Source: JBFGCT01 sp041581055
GTDB taxonomy: Bacteria; Actinomycetota; Acidimicrobiia; Acidimicrobiales; Ilumatobacteraceae
Direction: 5' to 3'
NCBI GenBank assembly: GCA_041581055.1
Contig: JBFGCT010000068.1
Span: forward strand, 1-19,021
Length of the DNA stretch: 19,021 bases
The notes beneath the pieces were generated by a model. It did no database searches and had not been told where the DNA came from. It was given only the letters and a program-made list of their open reading frames with translations. The position numbers were made by a program, and so were the translations under genes. Below, piece after piece: positions 1 through 7,801 of the stretch. The first letter of the stretch is position 1. Each line of letters opens with the position of its first letter.

Positions 1-1362
1 CGACGCGGCGGAAGCCGACTCGGCGGCGGACGGCGACGACGCGGGCGCAGCCGACAGCGCCGCGGCGGACGGCCCCGCGACGGCGGCGGACGGCGACGAC
101 GCGGGCGCAGCCGACCGCGTCGCGGCGGACGGCCTCGCGACGGCGGCGGCCGATGGCGCGGACGCGGCGGTAGCGGACGCGGCCGACGACGACGCGACGG
201 TGGAAGTCGATGGCGCCGGCACAGCCGACGCTTCCGACGGCGACGCGAGCGTGGAGGCCGATGGCGCCGGCACAGCCGACACCGACGCGGCGGGAGACGA
301 CGATTCCAACGGCGACGCGACAGCGGAGGGCGATGGCGCCGGCACAGCCGACGGCGACGCGGCGAAAGCCGACGATTCCAACGGCGACGCGAGAGTCGAG
401 GGCGATGGCGCGGGCACAGCCGACGGCGACGCGGCGAAAGCCGACGATTCCGACGGCGACGCGACAGCGGAGGCCGATGGCGCGGGCACAGCCGACGGCG
501 GTGCCGCGGGGCCGCCCGCCGTCGACGCGCCGGCGGGCGGCGGCGGCGAGAATCTCCCCGCGGCGGGTGGCGACGCGGTGGAACGCGCGGAGGGCGGCGG
601 CCCGGCGGGACGCGTCTCGGTCAGCGGCCCGGCGGGCGCGGCGGCGCTCATCGCCACCGCCGATCCGGCGCCCCGTGCTCCCCCGCTCCCCGGCCCGCCG
701 CCGGCGGTCGGATGTGCGACGGCCCGGGACGGGGCGGCCGGCGTCGGCGGCGCACCGGGTGCCGACGCGGGACGGGCCGCGGCGATTGCCTGCGCCGTGT
801 CCCTCGCACCGGCAACGCCCGGCGCGGGATTCGTCGTGTCGGCCGCCACCCCACCCGCCGGACCGGCCGGACCGGCCGGGGTGGCCGGGGTGGACGGGTT
901 GGCCGCGGCCCGGGCGGCGCCGATCGGCGGTGGGGTCACCGGCCCGATCGCGGACGCCGCCACGCCGGCGCCGGTCGTCGTCGGGCCGGCGGGGGTTCCG
1001 GGCGGCCCGTCGGGCTCGCCGGCCGCGCGGTCGACCAGGCGACGCTGCGCGACGTCCGAGGTCGGCGGGCGGTCGATCGGCTCGTCCCCACCGGGCGCCG
1101 ATGTCGCTGTCGCGTCCGCTGCCGGCCGCGCCTCGCCGGCGGCCGACCGCAGCAAGTTCGAGCGGGCGTCGTGCTCGGGTGGTTCGCCGCGCGACGCCAC
1201 GGGCTCGACCGGGGCGTCGGCCGCGTCGTCGACCATCGCGTCGGCCTGACGCTCGAGGACGGCGCCGAACGCGCCGTCCGACGGGTTGCCACCGCCACTC
1301 GATCCACCGGTCGCGGCGATCGTGAGGGGTTCTGGCGCGGGCGGGATCGATGTCGCGTTCAC
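1..1362 (-). CDS. fliK: Flagellar hook-length control protein FliK, N-terminal part (runs off left edge)
   Basis: The call rests mainly on position: it is the next gene after fliJ, where fliK normally lies. A GTG at 1362 overlaps the fliJ stop as GTGA, and the frame stays open for 454 codons to the window edge. The start reads MNATSIPPAPEP, and near residue 30 comes FGAVLERQADAM, resembling the short helical motif at the start of many FliK proteins. The rest is Ala/Ser/Pro-rich, as expected of the unfolded ruler part of FliK. From about residue 289 onward it contains in-frame tandem repeats. FliK is exported through the flagellar apparatus, measures hook length and switches substrate specificity; the conserved C-terminal switch domain would lie beyond the left edge. 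With more than 454 residues before that domain the protein would be unusually long. The sequence is too simple for homology to be certain. Confidence 0.72.
   Translation of the reverse strand, partial: MNATSIPPAPEPLTIAATGGSSGGGNPSDGAFGAVLERQADAMVDDAADAPVEPVASRGEPPEHDARSNLLRSAAGEARPAADATATSAPGGDEPIDRPPTSDVAQRRLVDRAAGEPDGPPGTPAGPTTTGAGVAASAIGPVTPPPIGAARAAANPSTPATPAGPAGPAGGVAADTTNPAPGVAGARDTAQAIAAARPASAPGAPPTPAAPSRAVAHPTAGGGPGSGGARGAGSAVAMSAAAPAGPLTETRPAGPPPSARSTASPPAAGRFSPPPPAGASTAGGPAAPPSAVPAPSASAVASPSESSAFAASPSAVPAPSPSTLASPLESSAFAASPSAVPAPSPSAVASPLESSSPAASVSAVPAPSASTLASPSEASAVPAPSTSTVASSSAASATAASAPSAAAVARPSAATRSAAPASSPSAAVAGPSAAALSAAPASSPSAAESASAAS
21..140 (-). repeat. Two 60-bp tandem repeats inside fliK
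   Basis: Positions 21-80 and 81-140 are near-identical 60-bp units; the first 35 bases of each match exactly. The unit is 20 codons, so copy-number change would keep the reading frame. A degenerate third copy begins at 141. It encodes Ala/Ser/Pro-rich sequence in the fliK frame. Confidence 0.85.
209..496 (-). repeat. 51/72-bp in-frame tandem repeats inside fliK
   Basis: A 21-base anchor beginning GATGGCG and ending CAGCCGAC on the plus strand starts at 209, 260, 332, 404 and 476. The spacings are 51, 72, 72 and 72 bp (17 and 24 codons). In the fliK frame a 24-residue unit contains SPSESSAFAASPSAVPAP. All spacings are multiples of three, as selection on a coding repeat would give. Confidence 0.88.
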
Positions 1363-1820
1363 GAGAGTTCATCCAGTCGTCGGTCGGGCTGGGCGGGGTG
1401 GTCGTGTCGTCGGCGCCACCGCACCACGTTGAGGTCGTCGGTCTCGGCCGCCTCCCGGCGGTTGCGTAGTACGTCGTCGGCCGCGGCCAGGCGTTCGTCC
1501 AGGCGGTGCACGCCCTCCAGGCGTTGGGCGGCGGCCTCCCAGCCGGCGAGGGCGTGCACGACGTCGTCGCGGGCCGACGACAGCGCGGCCTCGGCACCGG
1601 CCAACGCGCGCACACCGCCGTCGAGGACGCGGCGGTGATCGACGAACGCCGCGGCGGCGCGCGGCGGATCGGCGGCCAGCTCGTCGAGCCGCAGCGCCGC
1701 CGCGGATCGAGCGGTGAGCCGATCGTTCGCGTCGCGGCGGGCGACGCCGACCCTCCCGCGGGCGATCCGCTCGCGCAGCTCACCGACGCGCACGACGGTC
1801 TCCAACCGCGAACGGCTCAT
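1359..1820 (-). CDS. fliJ: Flagellar export chaperone/stalk protein FliJ
   Basis: This 153-residue protein has the size, charge and helical character of FliJ, the coiled-coil stalk that sits in the FliI ATPase ring and couples it to the export gate. The N-terminus (MSRSRLETVVRVGELRERIARGR) matches the usual FliJ opening of a short Leu/Arg helix. The rest is heptad-like, rich in Ala, Arg, Glu and Leu. Near the C-terminus the segment around VLRNRREAAETDDLNVVRWRRR matches the family's basic end. The ATG at 1820 overlaps the fliI stop as ATGA, and its own stop overlaps the fliK start as GTGA. Sequence conservation in FliJ is weak, so the call rests on composition plus its place between fliI and fliK. 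Confidence 0.8.
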   Translation of the reverse strand: MSRSRLETVVRVGELRERIARGRVGVARRDANDRLTARSAAALRLDELAADPPRAAAAFVDHRRVLDGGVRALAGAEAALSSARDDVVHALAGWEAAAQRLEGVHRLDERLAAADDVLRNRREAAETDDLNVVRWRRRHDHPAQPDRRLDELS

Positions 1821-3301
1821 GACACGGCTCGGCTCAGCGGGACGGGCACCTGTGGCTCGACATCAGGTGAGGCCGCGGGCGGCGACGGGGCGGGCGGGGG
1901 CGCCTGCGCCAGGACGGCGGCCAGCCGCTCGAAGGACTCCGTCGCCGAGACGTGATCGGCGACCTCTTGGCGGAGGAACGAGTCGATCGCGTCGCGCAGC
2001 AGCACCGACCGGTCGACGAGCGGGTTCGTGCCCGTCACGTAGGCCCCGATCTCGATCAGGTCGCGGGCCTCGGCGTGGGCGGCCATCAGCTGCCGGAGTT
2101 CGCCGGCCAGGCGTTGGTCGCGGGAGCTGGTGACGGCGTTGGCGACGCGGCTGACCGAGGCGAGGGCGTCGATCGCCGGGTAATGCCCCGCATGGGCCAG
2201 CGATCGGGACAGCACGACGTGACCGTCGAGAATCGACCGCGCCGCGTCGGCGATCGGCTCGTTGTGGTCGTCGCCGTCGACGAGCACGGTGTACAACCCG
2301 GTGATCGAGCCCGTCTCGCCGGTGCCGGCGCGCTCGAGCAGCTTGGGCAGCATCGTGAAGACGCTCGGGGGATACCCGCGCGACGTCGGCGGCTCGCCGG
2401 CCGACAGCCCGATCTCGCGTTGGGCCATGCAGAACCTGGTCAGCGAGTCCATCATCAGGACCACGTCGGCCGACTGGTCGCGGAACCACTCGGCGAGGCG
2501 GGTCGCCGCGGCCGCCGCCCGGAGGCGGACGAGCGCCGGCATGTCGGACGTCGCGACGACCACGACCGAGCGGCGCAGGCCCTCCGCGCCGAGCTCCGCC
2601 TCGATGAACTCGCGGACCTCTCGCCCCCGCTCGCCGATCAGCGCGACGACGTTGACGTCGGCGGTCGAGCCGCGGGCGACCATGCCCATCAACGTCGACT
2701 TGCCGACACCGGAGCCGGCGAAGACGCCGACGCGCTGGCCCTTGCCCATCGGCACCAGCGTGTCCCACGCCCGCACCCCGAGGGAGAGCGCGGTCTCGAC
2801 GCGCGCCCGGCGCAGCGGGTGGGGCGGCGTGCCGTCGACGCCGACGGTCGGCAGGCCGAGCAGCGGCGGGCCGTCGTCGAGCGGCCGTCCGAGCGCGTCG
2901 ACCACCCGACCGAGCAGCTCCCACCCGACCGGAACCGACGGCGCCGACCCCGAGCCGGCGACCCGGGCGCCGACGCGCAGGCCGCGGAGGTCCCCGTAGG
3001 GCATGCACGTGACCCTTCCACTCCCGCAGCCGACCACCTCGGCGCTCAACCGGGTCGACCCGTCGAGCACGTCGACGGTCGCGCCGAGCGGGAGGTCGAG
3101 CCCGGCGACGTCGAAGCCCAGGCCGACGACGCGCTCGACCGTTCCGGTGACGACCGGCCGCGTGAGCCCGCGAACCGACTGGAAGTGGTCGCGCAGCACG
3201 GGGTCGCGGATGGGACGGCGCGGCCCGTCGACGACGGACACGGCGCCACGGCCGGTGAACGGGTCGACGGCGCGGTCGGCGGGGACGGACGCCGCGCTCA
3301 C
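1817..3301 (-). CDS. fliI: Flagellum-specific export ATPase FliI
   Basis: This 494-residue protein is a clear FliI, the hexameric ATPase at the base of the flagellar type III export apparatus that helps unfold and deliver substrates. The P-loop AGSGVGKS is at residues 195-202, and the characteristic LIGERGREV follows at about 221-229. The Walker B strand VLMMDSLTRF is at 281-290, followed by the SRGYPPSVFTMLPKLLERAG signature of the FliI/F1-beta family. A beta-barrel N-terminal domain precedes the P-loop, and the C-terminal helical domain ends in a Pro/Ala-rich tail of about 35 residues. Start ATG 3301 overlaps the fliG stop as ATGA. Between fliG and fliI one would normally expect fliH; here there is no room for it and fliH lies further upstream. 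Confidence 0.97.
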   Translation of the reverse strand: MSAASVPADRAVDPFTGRGAVSVVDGPRRPIRDPVLRDHFQSVRGLTRPVVTGTVERVVGLGFDVAGLDLPLGATVDVLDGSTRLSAEVVGCGSGRVTCMPYGDLRGLRVGARVAGSGSAPSVPVGWELLGRVVDALGRPLDDGPPLLGLPTVGVDGTPPHPLRRARVETALSLGVRAWDTLVPMGKGQRVGVFAGSGVGKSTLMGMVARGSTADVNVVALIGERGREVREFIEAELGAEGLRRSVVVVATSDMPALVRLRAAAAATRLAEWFRDQSADVVLMMDSLTRFCMAQREIGLSAGEPPTSRGYPPSVFTMLPKLLERAGTGETGSITGLYTVLVDGDDHNEPIADAARSILDGHVVLSRSLAHAGHYPAIDALASVSRVANAVTSSRDQRLAGELRQLMAAHAEARDLIEIGAYVTGTNPLVDRSVLLRDAIDSFLRQEVADHVSATESFERLAAVLAQAPPPAPSPPAASPDVEPQVPVPLSRAVS

Positions 3302-4368
3302 TCGACGAACTCCTCCGAGCCGCGCGAGACCACGATCTGGCCGCTCTCCTCGAGGAGCCGGATCTGGCCGACGATCGTGGTCTGGGCCTCCTCGACCGTC
3401 GTCATCCGGACCTGGCCCAGCAGCAGGATCTCCTCCTCGAGGTTCTTCGCCGCCCGCTCGGACATGTTGTTGGTGATCTTCGCCTTGGCCTCCGGACGGA
3501 CCCCCTTCAACGCCGTCGCCAGCACCTTCGCGTCGGTCTCCCGCAGCAGCAGCTGGATCGCGCGGTCGTCGAGGGTCACGATGTCCTCGAAGACGAACAT
3601 GCGCGCCCTGACGTGCTCGGCCAGCTCGGCCTCGTGCTGCTCCAGCGCGTCGAAGATCGCCCGCTCGGTCGCGCGGTCTGACCGGTTCAGGATGTCGATG
3701 AGCGTCTGCACGCCGTCGGCCCGCTCGAGCGTCGGCCGGCCGCTGCGCGCCGCGCCGAACCGGTCCTCGAGGATCGCCTCCATCTGGGCGATCACCGCCG
3801 GGGACGTCTGTTCGAGCTTGGCCACGCGGATCGACACCTCGCGCTGCATCTCCTCGTCCAACCCGCCGAGGATCGGAGAGGCCTGCTCCGCCGGCAGGTG
3901 GGCGAGCACGAGGGCCACCGTCTGCGGGTGCTCCCCGGAGAGGAAGTTGATCACCTGCCGGGCGTCGGTCTTGCGCAGGAAGTCGAACGGCTCCTGCTCC
4001 GACGTCAGTTGCAGGCTGCCGAGGATCTCCGCCGCCCGCTCCGGCCCGAGCGACGCCTCGAGGAAGTCGCGCGCCCGCTCGACGCCGCCGCTCGCGAGAT
4101 GGTCGTTGGCCCGCGCCATGGTCGCGAACTCGAGCAGCGACGCGTCGGCGTCCTCGCGGGTGACCGCCTGGGCGTGGACGATCTCGGCCGTCACCTCGGT
4201 CACCTCGCGCACGCCGAGCAGCTTCATGATGCTCGCCGAGCGCTCGCGGCCCAGCTTGAGCAGGACGATGGCCGCCTTCTGGGCGCCGGTGAGATGGTCG
4301 ATCGAGTGCCCTGCGGCGGGGCGGTCCGGCGGGGCTGACCCGTCAGGTGTCAGGACGTCCGCCGTCAT
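3298..4368 (-). CDS. fliG: Flagellar motor switch protein FliG
   Basis: FliG sits on the MS ring, forms part of the C ring and takes torque from the stator. From the chosen start it has 356 residues. The middle-domain EHPQT motif is at 146-150. The C-terminal torque segment reads MFVFEDIVTLDDRAIQLLLRET (about 257-278), with the conserved DDR at 267-269. The C-terminal ARM-like helices continue to the end. The frame is open to an ATG at 4395, but that would overlap fliF by 31 nt. The ATG at 4368 gives the ATGA overlap seen at the neighbouring junctions and starts MTADVLTPDG, so I prefer it. The N-terminal domain (about 25-110) would bind the FliF C-terminal tail encoded directly upstream. Confidence 0.96.
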   Translation of the reverse strand: MTADVLTPDGSAPPDRPAAGHSIDHLTGAQKAAIVLLKLGRERSASIMKLLGVREVTEVTAEIVHAQAVTREDADASLLEFATMARANDHLASGGVERARDFLEASLGPERAAEILGSLQLTSEQEPFDFLRKTDARQVINFLSGEHPQTVALVLAHLPAEQASPILGGLDEEMQREVSIRVAKLEQTSPAVIAQMEAILEDRFGAARSGRPTLERADGVQTLIDILNRSDRATERAIFDALEQHEAELAEHVRARMFVFEDIVTLDDRAIQLLLRETDAKVLATALKGVRPEAKAKITNNMSERAAKNLEEEILLLGQVRMTTVEEAQTTIVGQIRLLEESGQIVVSRGSEEFVE

Positions 4369-5951
4369 CGCGCCGCCGTCTCGTCGGTCAGCCAACCCTG
4401 GAGGATCTGGGCCACGTCCTCCGGCCGCCGATCGGCGAGGGTGCTCAACTCCTCCAGCGCGGCCTCCGACCGCACGGCGACCGGTTCGAGCACTTGCGTG
4501 TCGGCGACGCCGAGCGAGGCGTCGGCGGCGTCGCGCCGGACCGGCGCCGCCGAGATCGCCCCGATGTCGATCGGGGTGGCGATCTCCCGCCGGGCCTTCC
4601 GCGCGCTGCGGTACGCCAGGAACATGGCGATGACGATGACCAGCGCGATGATCCCGCTCTTGATCAGCGACGCTTGCTGCTCGGCTGCGGCGGCCACGGC
4701 CTCGAGGTCGGCCGCCTCGACCGCCGCCTCGGTCGCCGACGTGTCGAACGGCAGCCTCGTCACGACGACCTGGTCGCCGCGCGCCGGGTCGATCCCGGCC
4801 GCCGCGGTCACCATTTCGGCGATGGCGACCCGCTGCTCCTCGGTGACCGCGACCTCGTCGACGAGCACCGCGACGTGGAGGCGCTCGATCGTGCCGGGGG
4901 CGAACACGGTCTGCTCGACCGTCCGGTTCACCGCGTACGTGCGCTCGGCGTCGTCCTTCGTGTACGACTTCTCGGTTCCCGCCGTCGCGCCGGTGGCGAT
5001 CGGCGCGCCGTCCGGGCCGAGCACGCCGGTCTCGCCGGCCGGGTCGATCCCGGCGTAGGTCTCCTGCGCGGTTCGCTCGGCGACGACGACCCCGGCCTCG
5101 TCGGTGCTGTCGAAGCGCTCGGAGGTCTCCTGCCGCTGGGTCAGCTCGAGCCGGGCCTGCACGTTGATGGCGACGTTGCCGGGGCCGGCGACCCGCCCCA
5201 CCATCGCCCGCAGCGAGGCCGCCAGGTCGCGTTCGAACGTCGTCGTCGCCTGGCCGCGGCCGTCGCCGCCACCGACGCTGCCGGCGGTGGCCGGGTCGGT
5301 GAGGACGGTGCCGGTGGCGTCGGCGATCGTCACGTCCTCGGGGGCCATCCCCTTCACGGAGGCGGCGACGAGGTGGACCATCGCCGCGACCTGGTCGGAG
5401 TTGACGACGCGCGTGCCCGCGCTGCGCACCAGCACCGACGCCGTCGCCCGCTCCGGCTCGTCGACGAAGACCGAGTCCTCGGGCAGCGCGAGGTGGACGG
5501 TGGCCGAGTCGATGCCGTCGATCGAGCGCAGCGTGCGCGACAGCTCGCCCTCCAGCGCTCGCTGGTAGTCGATGCGCTGGCGGAACTCCGAGGTCGTGAT
5601 CCCCTGCTGGTCGAGCAGCGCGTACCCCTCGTTGGAGGCGGGCAGGCCTTCACCGGACAGCGCGATCCGCAGGTCGTACACGTCGTCCTTGGGCACGAGC
5701 ACCGTGCGGCCGCCGTCGGCGAGCTCGTAGTCGACACTGCGCGTGATCAGCTCGTCGGTGACCGACGCGGCATCGCGTGATTCGAGGTCGGTGTACAGCG
5801 CGGCCATCGCGGTGTTGCTCCCGGCGCGGGTCATCACGACCGTTCCGGCGACGGCGGTCAGCACGGCGGCGCCGAGCGCCACCTTCTGGAGCGGCGTCAG
5901 GCGGTTGAACGACGACAGCGCACGGCTGGAGGTCGAGTCGAACCCGGCCAT
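4365..5951 (-). CDS. fliF: Flagellar MS-ring protein FliF
   Basis: This 528-residue protein forms the membrane-embedded MS ring on which rotor and export apparatus are built. The first membrane helix is at about residues 22-40. The ring-building domains follow, with the SEFRQRIDYQRALEGELSRTL stretch near 120-140 typical of FliF/YscJ proteins. The second membrane helix is at about 430-447, followed by a basic RSARKARR stop-transfer. The cytoplasmic tail ends in the FliG-binding segment LADRRPEDVAQILQGW (505-520). It starts at ATG 5951, 3 nt after the fliE stop, and its stop overlaps the fliG start. The tail is closely mirrored by the small membrane protein at 7798-8205. Confidence 0.97.
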   Translation of the reverse strand: MAGFDSTSSRALSSFNRLTPLQKVALGAAVLTAVAGTVVMTRAGSNTAMAALYTDLESRDAASVTDELITRSVDYELADGGRTVLVPKDDVYDLRIALSGEGLPASNEGYALLDQQGITTSEFRQRIDYQRALEGELSRTLRSIDGIDSATVHLALPEDSVFVDEPERATASVLVRSAGTRVVNSDQVAAMVHLVAASVKGMAPEDVTIADATGTVLTDPATAGSVGGGDGRGQATTTFERDLAASLRAMVGRVAGPGNVAINVQARLELTQRQETSERFDSTDEAGVVVAERTAQETYAGIDPAGETGVLGPDGAPIATGATAGTEKSYTKDDAERTYAVNRTVEQTVFAPGTIERLHVAVLVDEVAVTEEQRVAIAEMVTAAAGIDPARGDQVVVTRLPFDTSATEAAVEAADLEAVAAAAEQQASLIKSGIIALVIVIAMFLAYRSARKARREIATPIDIGAISAAPVRRDAADASLGVADTQVLEPVAVRSEAALEELSTLADRRPEDVAQILQGWLTDETAAR

Positions 5952-5954
5952 CGA

Positions 5955-6284
5955 TCAGACCTGCATCCGCATGATGTCGTTGAACGCCTCGACCGCCCGG
6001 TTCCGGACCTCGACGGTCAGCTCGGTCAGCAACTGGGCCTCCGAGGCGGCGATCGTGAAATCGTGGACGGCGGTGAGGTCGCCGGTCGCCGCCTGGACGG
6101 CCAACCGGTCGACCTCGGCGTGGCTCGCCGCCAGGCCGTCGAGGGCGTTGGTCACCTTGTCGCCGAACGAGTCGCCGGGCGAGTCGCCGGGCGCCGCCGC
6201 CGACGCCGCCGAGCGGCCGGCGGGCGAGACCGTGGCGGCCGGTGGCAGGGCCGGCGCGATCGAGGGGATGGGGGCGATCGACAT
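5955..6284 (-). CDS. fliE: Flagellar hook-basal body protein FliE
   Basis: FliE links the MS ring to the proximal rod and is an early export substrate. The 109-residue product matches FliE in size. Its conserved C-terminal half is present: SFGDKVTNALDGL near 39-51, then AVHDFTIAASEAQLLTELTVEVRNRAVEAFNDIMRMQV to the end, the classic FliE ending. The first 35 residues are a Pro/Ala/Ser-rich leader. The ATG at 6284 lies 2 nt after the flgC stop. The frame is open further upstream, but that part lies antisense-free inside flgC and is Arg-rich, so a longer start is rejected. Confidence 0.93.
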   Translation of the reverse strand: MSIAPIPSIAPALPPAATVSPAGRSAASAAAPGDSPGDSFGDKVTNALDGLAASHAEVDRLAVQAATGDLTAVHDFTIAASEAQLLTELTVEVRNRAVEAFNDIMRMQV

Positions 6285-6286
6285 CG

Positions 6287-6694
6287 TCAGCGCCCGATCG
6301 ACAATGCGCTCTCGTAGGCCTCGCGGGCCCGTTCGAACGTGTTGACGTTGGCCTGGTAGCCCCGCTGCGCGAGCTGGACGAGCACCATCTGGTCGCCGAG
6401 GTTGATGTCGGGACGGCGGATCATCCCGTTCTCGTCGGCGAGCGGGTGGTTCGGCTCGTAGAGCACCTGTCCCTGCGGATCGCCGAACAGCGCGCCGGCA
6501 ACTCGGGCGCCCGCGCCCGCGCCGCTCGCGTCCTCGGCGGACTGGACGAGCACGAACCGCTCGCGGAACGCCGGCTGGTCGGTCGAGGTGACGTTGTCGA
6601 TGTTGGCGACGTTGTCGGCGACCGCGTTGAGCCACGTCTTGTAGACGCCCATCCCCGAGCGGGCCACGTCGAGGGTTGCGAACATTTCGGACAT
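6287..6694 (-). CDS. flgC: Flagellar basal-body rod protein FlgC
   Basis: FlgC is a proximal rod subunit crossing the cell envelope inside the flagellar axis. The 135-residue product starts MSEMFATLDVARSGMGVYKT and carries the N-terminal rod motif WLNAVADNVANIDNV. The FlgC-type C-terminus DINLGDQMVLVQLAQRGYQANVNTFERAREAYESALSIGR is also present. The N- and C-terminal helices together form the coiled-coil D0 domain shared by axial proteins. It is separated from flgB by 28 nt, one of the few real gaps in the array, and is followed by fliE after 2 nt. Confidence 0.96.
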   Translation of the reverse strand: MSEMFATLDVARSGMGVYKTWLNAVADNVANIDNVTSTDQPAFRERFVLVQSAEDASGAGAGARVAGALFGDPQGQVLYEPNHPLADENGMIRRPDINLGDQMVLVQLAQRGYQANVNTFERAREAYESALSIGR

Positions 6695-6722
6695 GTCGAT
6701 TCCGTTCTGCCGGGGACCGTGC

Positions 6723-7079
6723 TCAGCGGCTGCCGATCGCGGTCCGCAACATCTGGTACTTGGTGTTGAGGCCTTGGACGGTCAGCTGTTGGCGCAGGGC
6801 GTTCTCGGCCGCGGCGAGGATCTCGAAGTCGATGTTGACGTTGTTGCCGTTCAGGCGGGTCGGCGCCAGCGAGCGCTCGACCGAGATCGTCGCGTCGCCG
6901 GGCCGGCCGGTGGCGGCGGCGCTCCGCAGGCTGTCCTCGAACGAGACCTCCCGGGCCTGATAGCCGGGCGTCTCGAGGTTCGCCACGTTGGCGGCGATCG
7001 CCTGCTGGCGCCGGTCGAGTCCGTCGAGGGCCCGATGGAGGACCTCGGTCGTCGTATCCGAGATGGGGCTGATCGTCAC
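6723..7079 (-). CDS. flgB: Flagellar basal-body rod protein FlgB
   Basis: FlgB is the first proximal rod protein. The likely start is GTG at 7079, overlapping the fliH stop as GTGA, and gives 118 residues. The rod signature RQQAIAANVANLETPGYQAREVSFEDSL is at about residues 24-51. The family's LNGNNVNIDFEI is at 77-87, followed by the C-terminal helix ending QMLRTAIGSR. The frame is open far upstream across fliH, but those residues are Arg-rich out-of-frame translation of fliH and are excluded. The preceding gene being fliH is unusual for this rod gene pair. Confidence 0.94.
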   Translation of the reverse strand: MTISPISDTTTEVLHRALDGLDRRQQAIAANVANLETPGYQAREVSFEDSLRSAAATGRPGDATISVERSLAPTRLNGNNVNIDFEILAAAENALRQQLTVQGLNTKYQMLRTAIGSR

Positions 7080-7801
7080 GATTCGGACTGTGCCGAATCC
7101 ACCCGAGGCGCAAGCAGGTCGGGCGCCGTGGCGGCCGCCCCGGTCGTCGCCGGCCCGGAGCTCGAAACGTCCTCCGAGGCCGAACGGCCGACCTCGACCT
7201 CGATCGCCCGCCTGAGCCGATCGAGCGCCGGCCCGATCTGGCCGTCGATCCGGCACGCGTCGACCTCGACCACGCACCCGCCGCGCTCGATCCCGGGATC
7301 GGCGCGCACGATCACCGTCTCGGGCCAGCGGACGACGTCGGCGGCGATCGCCTCGCGGGCCGTGCTCTCGTCGGCCGGGTGGACGAACACGGTCGGCTGG
7401 CCGCGTTCGGGAACCAGCCCGATGACCCGCTCGAGGGCGTCGATGAGCGCACGGTCGACGACGGCCAACTCGCGGCCGACGAGTTCGGACGCCAGCTCGA
7501 CGGCGAGTGCGACGACGTCGGCCTCGATGTCGGCGAGGGCGACCTCGTCGCGGTTCGCCAACTCGGCCACGGCGAGTTCGAGCGCGTTGGTCAACTCGAT
7601 GAGGCGCGAGGCGCTCCGGCGATGATCGGCGATCGCCCCGGCGACCTCCGCCTCGGCCTGGCGCAGCCCTGCCTCGTATCCCTCCATGAACCCGGCGTCG
7701 CGCCGGCGCGCCGCCGCCTCCGCGGCCCCCCGTCGTGGGTCGAGCAGCGCCGCCGCCACCGGAAACCTCGGGGCGTCGAACTCGGTCGGCGGGCCGCTCA
7801 T
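7076..7801 (-). CDS. fliH: Flagellar assembly protein FliH (ATPase regulator), displaced position
   Basis: FliH binds FliI, restrains its ATPase activity and docks it to the C ring. The 241-residue protein has the expected layout. An N-terminal segment (GFMEGYEAGLRQAEAEVAGAI) shows the Gly/Ala-spaced coiled coil of FliH, and a central helical region follows. The FliH/HrpE C-terminal domain contains FVHPAD and then RADPGIERGGCVVEVDACRIDGQIGPALDRLR, the hallmark of the family. A Ser/Thr/Ala-rich tail of about 30 residues follows. The N-terminus lacks the tryptophans that bind the C ring in enterobacterial FliH. ATG 7801 overlaps the upstream stop as ATGA. The position upstream of flgB, not between fliG and fliI, is atypical. 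Confidence 0.88.
   Translation of the reverse strand: MSGPPTEFDAPRFPVAAALLDPRRGAAEAAARRRDAGFMEGYEAGLRQAEAEVAGAIADHRRSASRLIELTNALELAVAELANRDEVALADIEADVVALAVELASELVGRELAVVDRALIDALERVIGLVPERGQPTVFVHPADESTAREAIAADVVRWPETVIVRADPGIERGGCVVEVDACRIDGQIGPALDRLRRAIEVEVGRSASEDVSSSGPATTGAAATAPDLLAPRVDSAQSES

Noticed and set aside
200..1249. Long plus-strand open frame with acidic Asp/Gly/Ala repeats
   Set aside because: It mirrors the fliK frame: both use the same base as wobble position, so repeats and high GC keep both open. The minus-strand frame fits the fliJ-fliK overlap and order; the plus frame has no flagellar neighbour on its strand.
4369..4395. Upstream ATG 4395 as fliG start
   Set aside because: It would overlap fliF by 31 nt, while ATG 4368 gives the 4-nt overlap seen throughout the array.
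1952..4633. 893-codon plus-strand open frame
   Set aside because: It is antisense to fliI and fliG, which have unmistakable motifs; its translation is Arg/Asp/Ala-rich without domain features.
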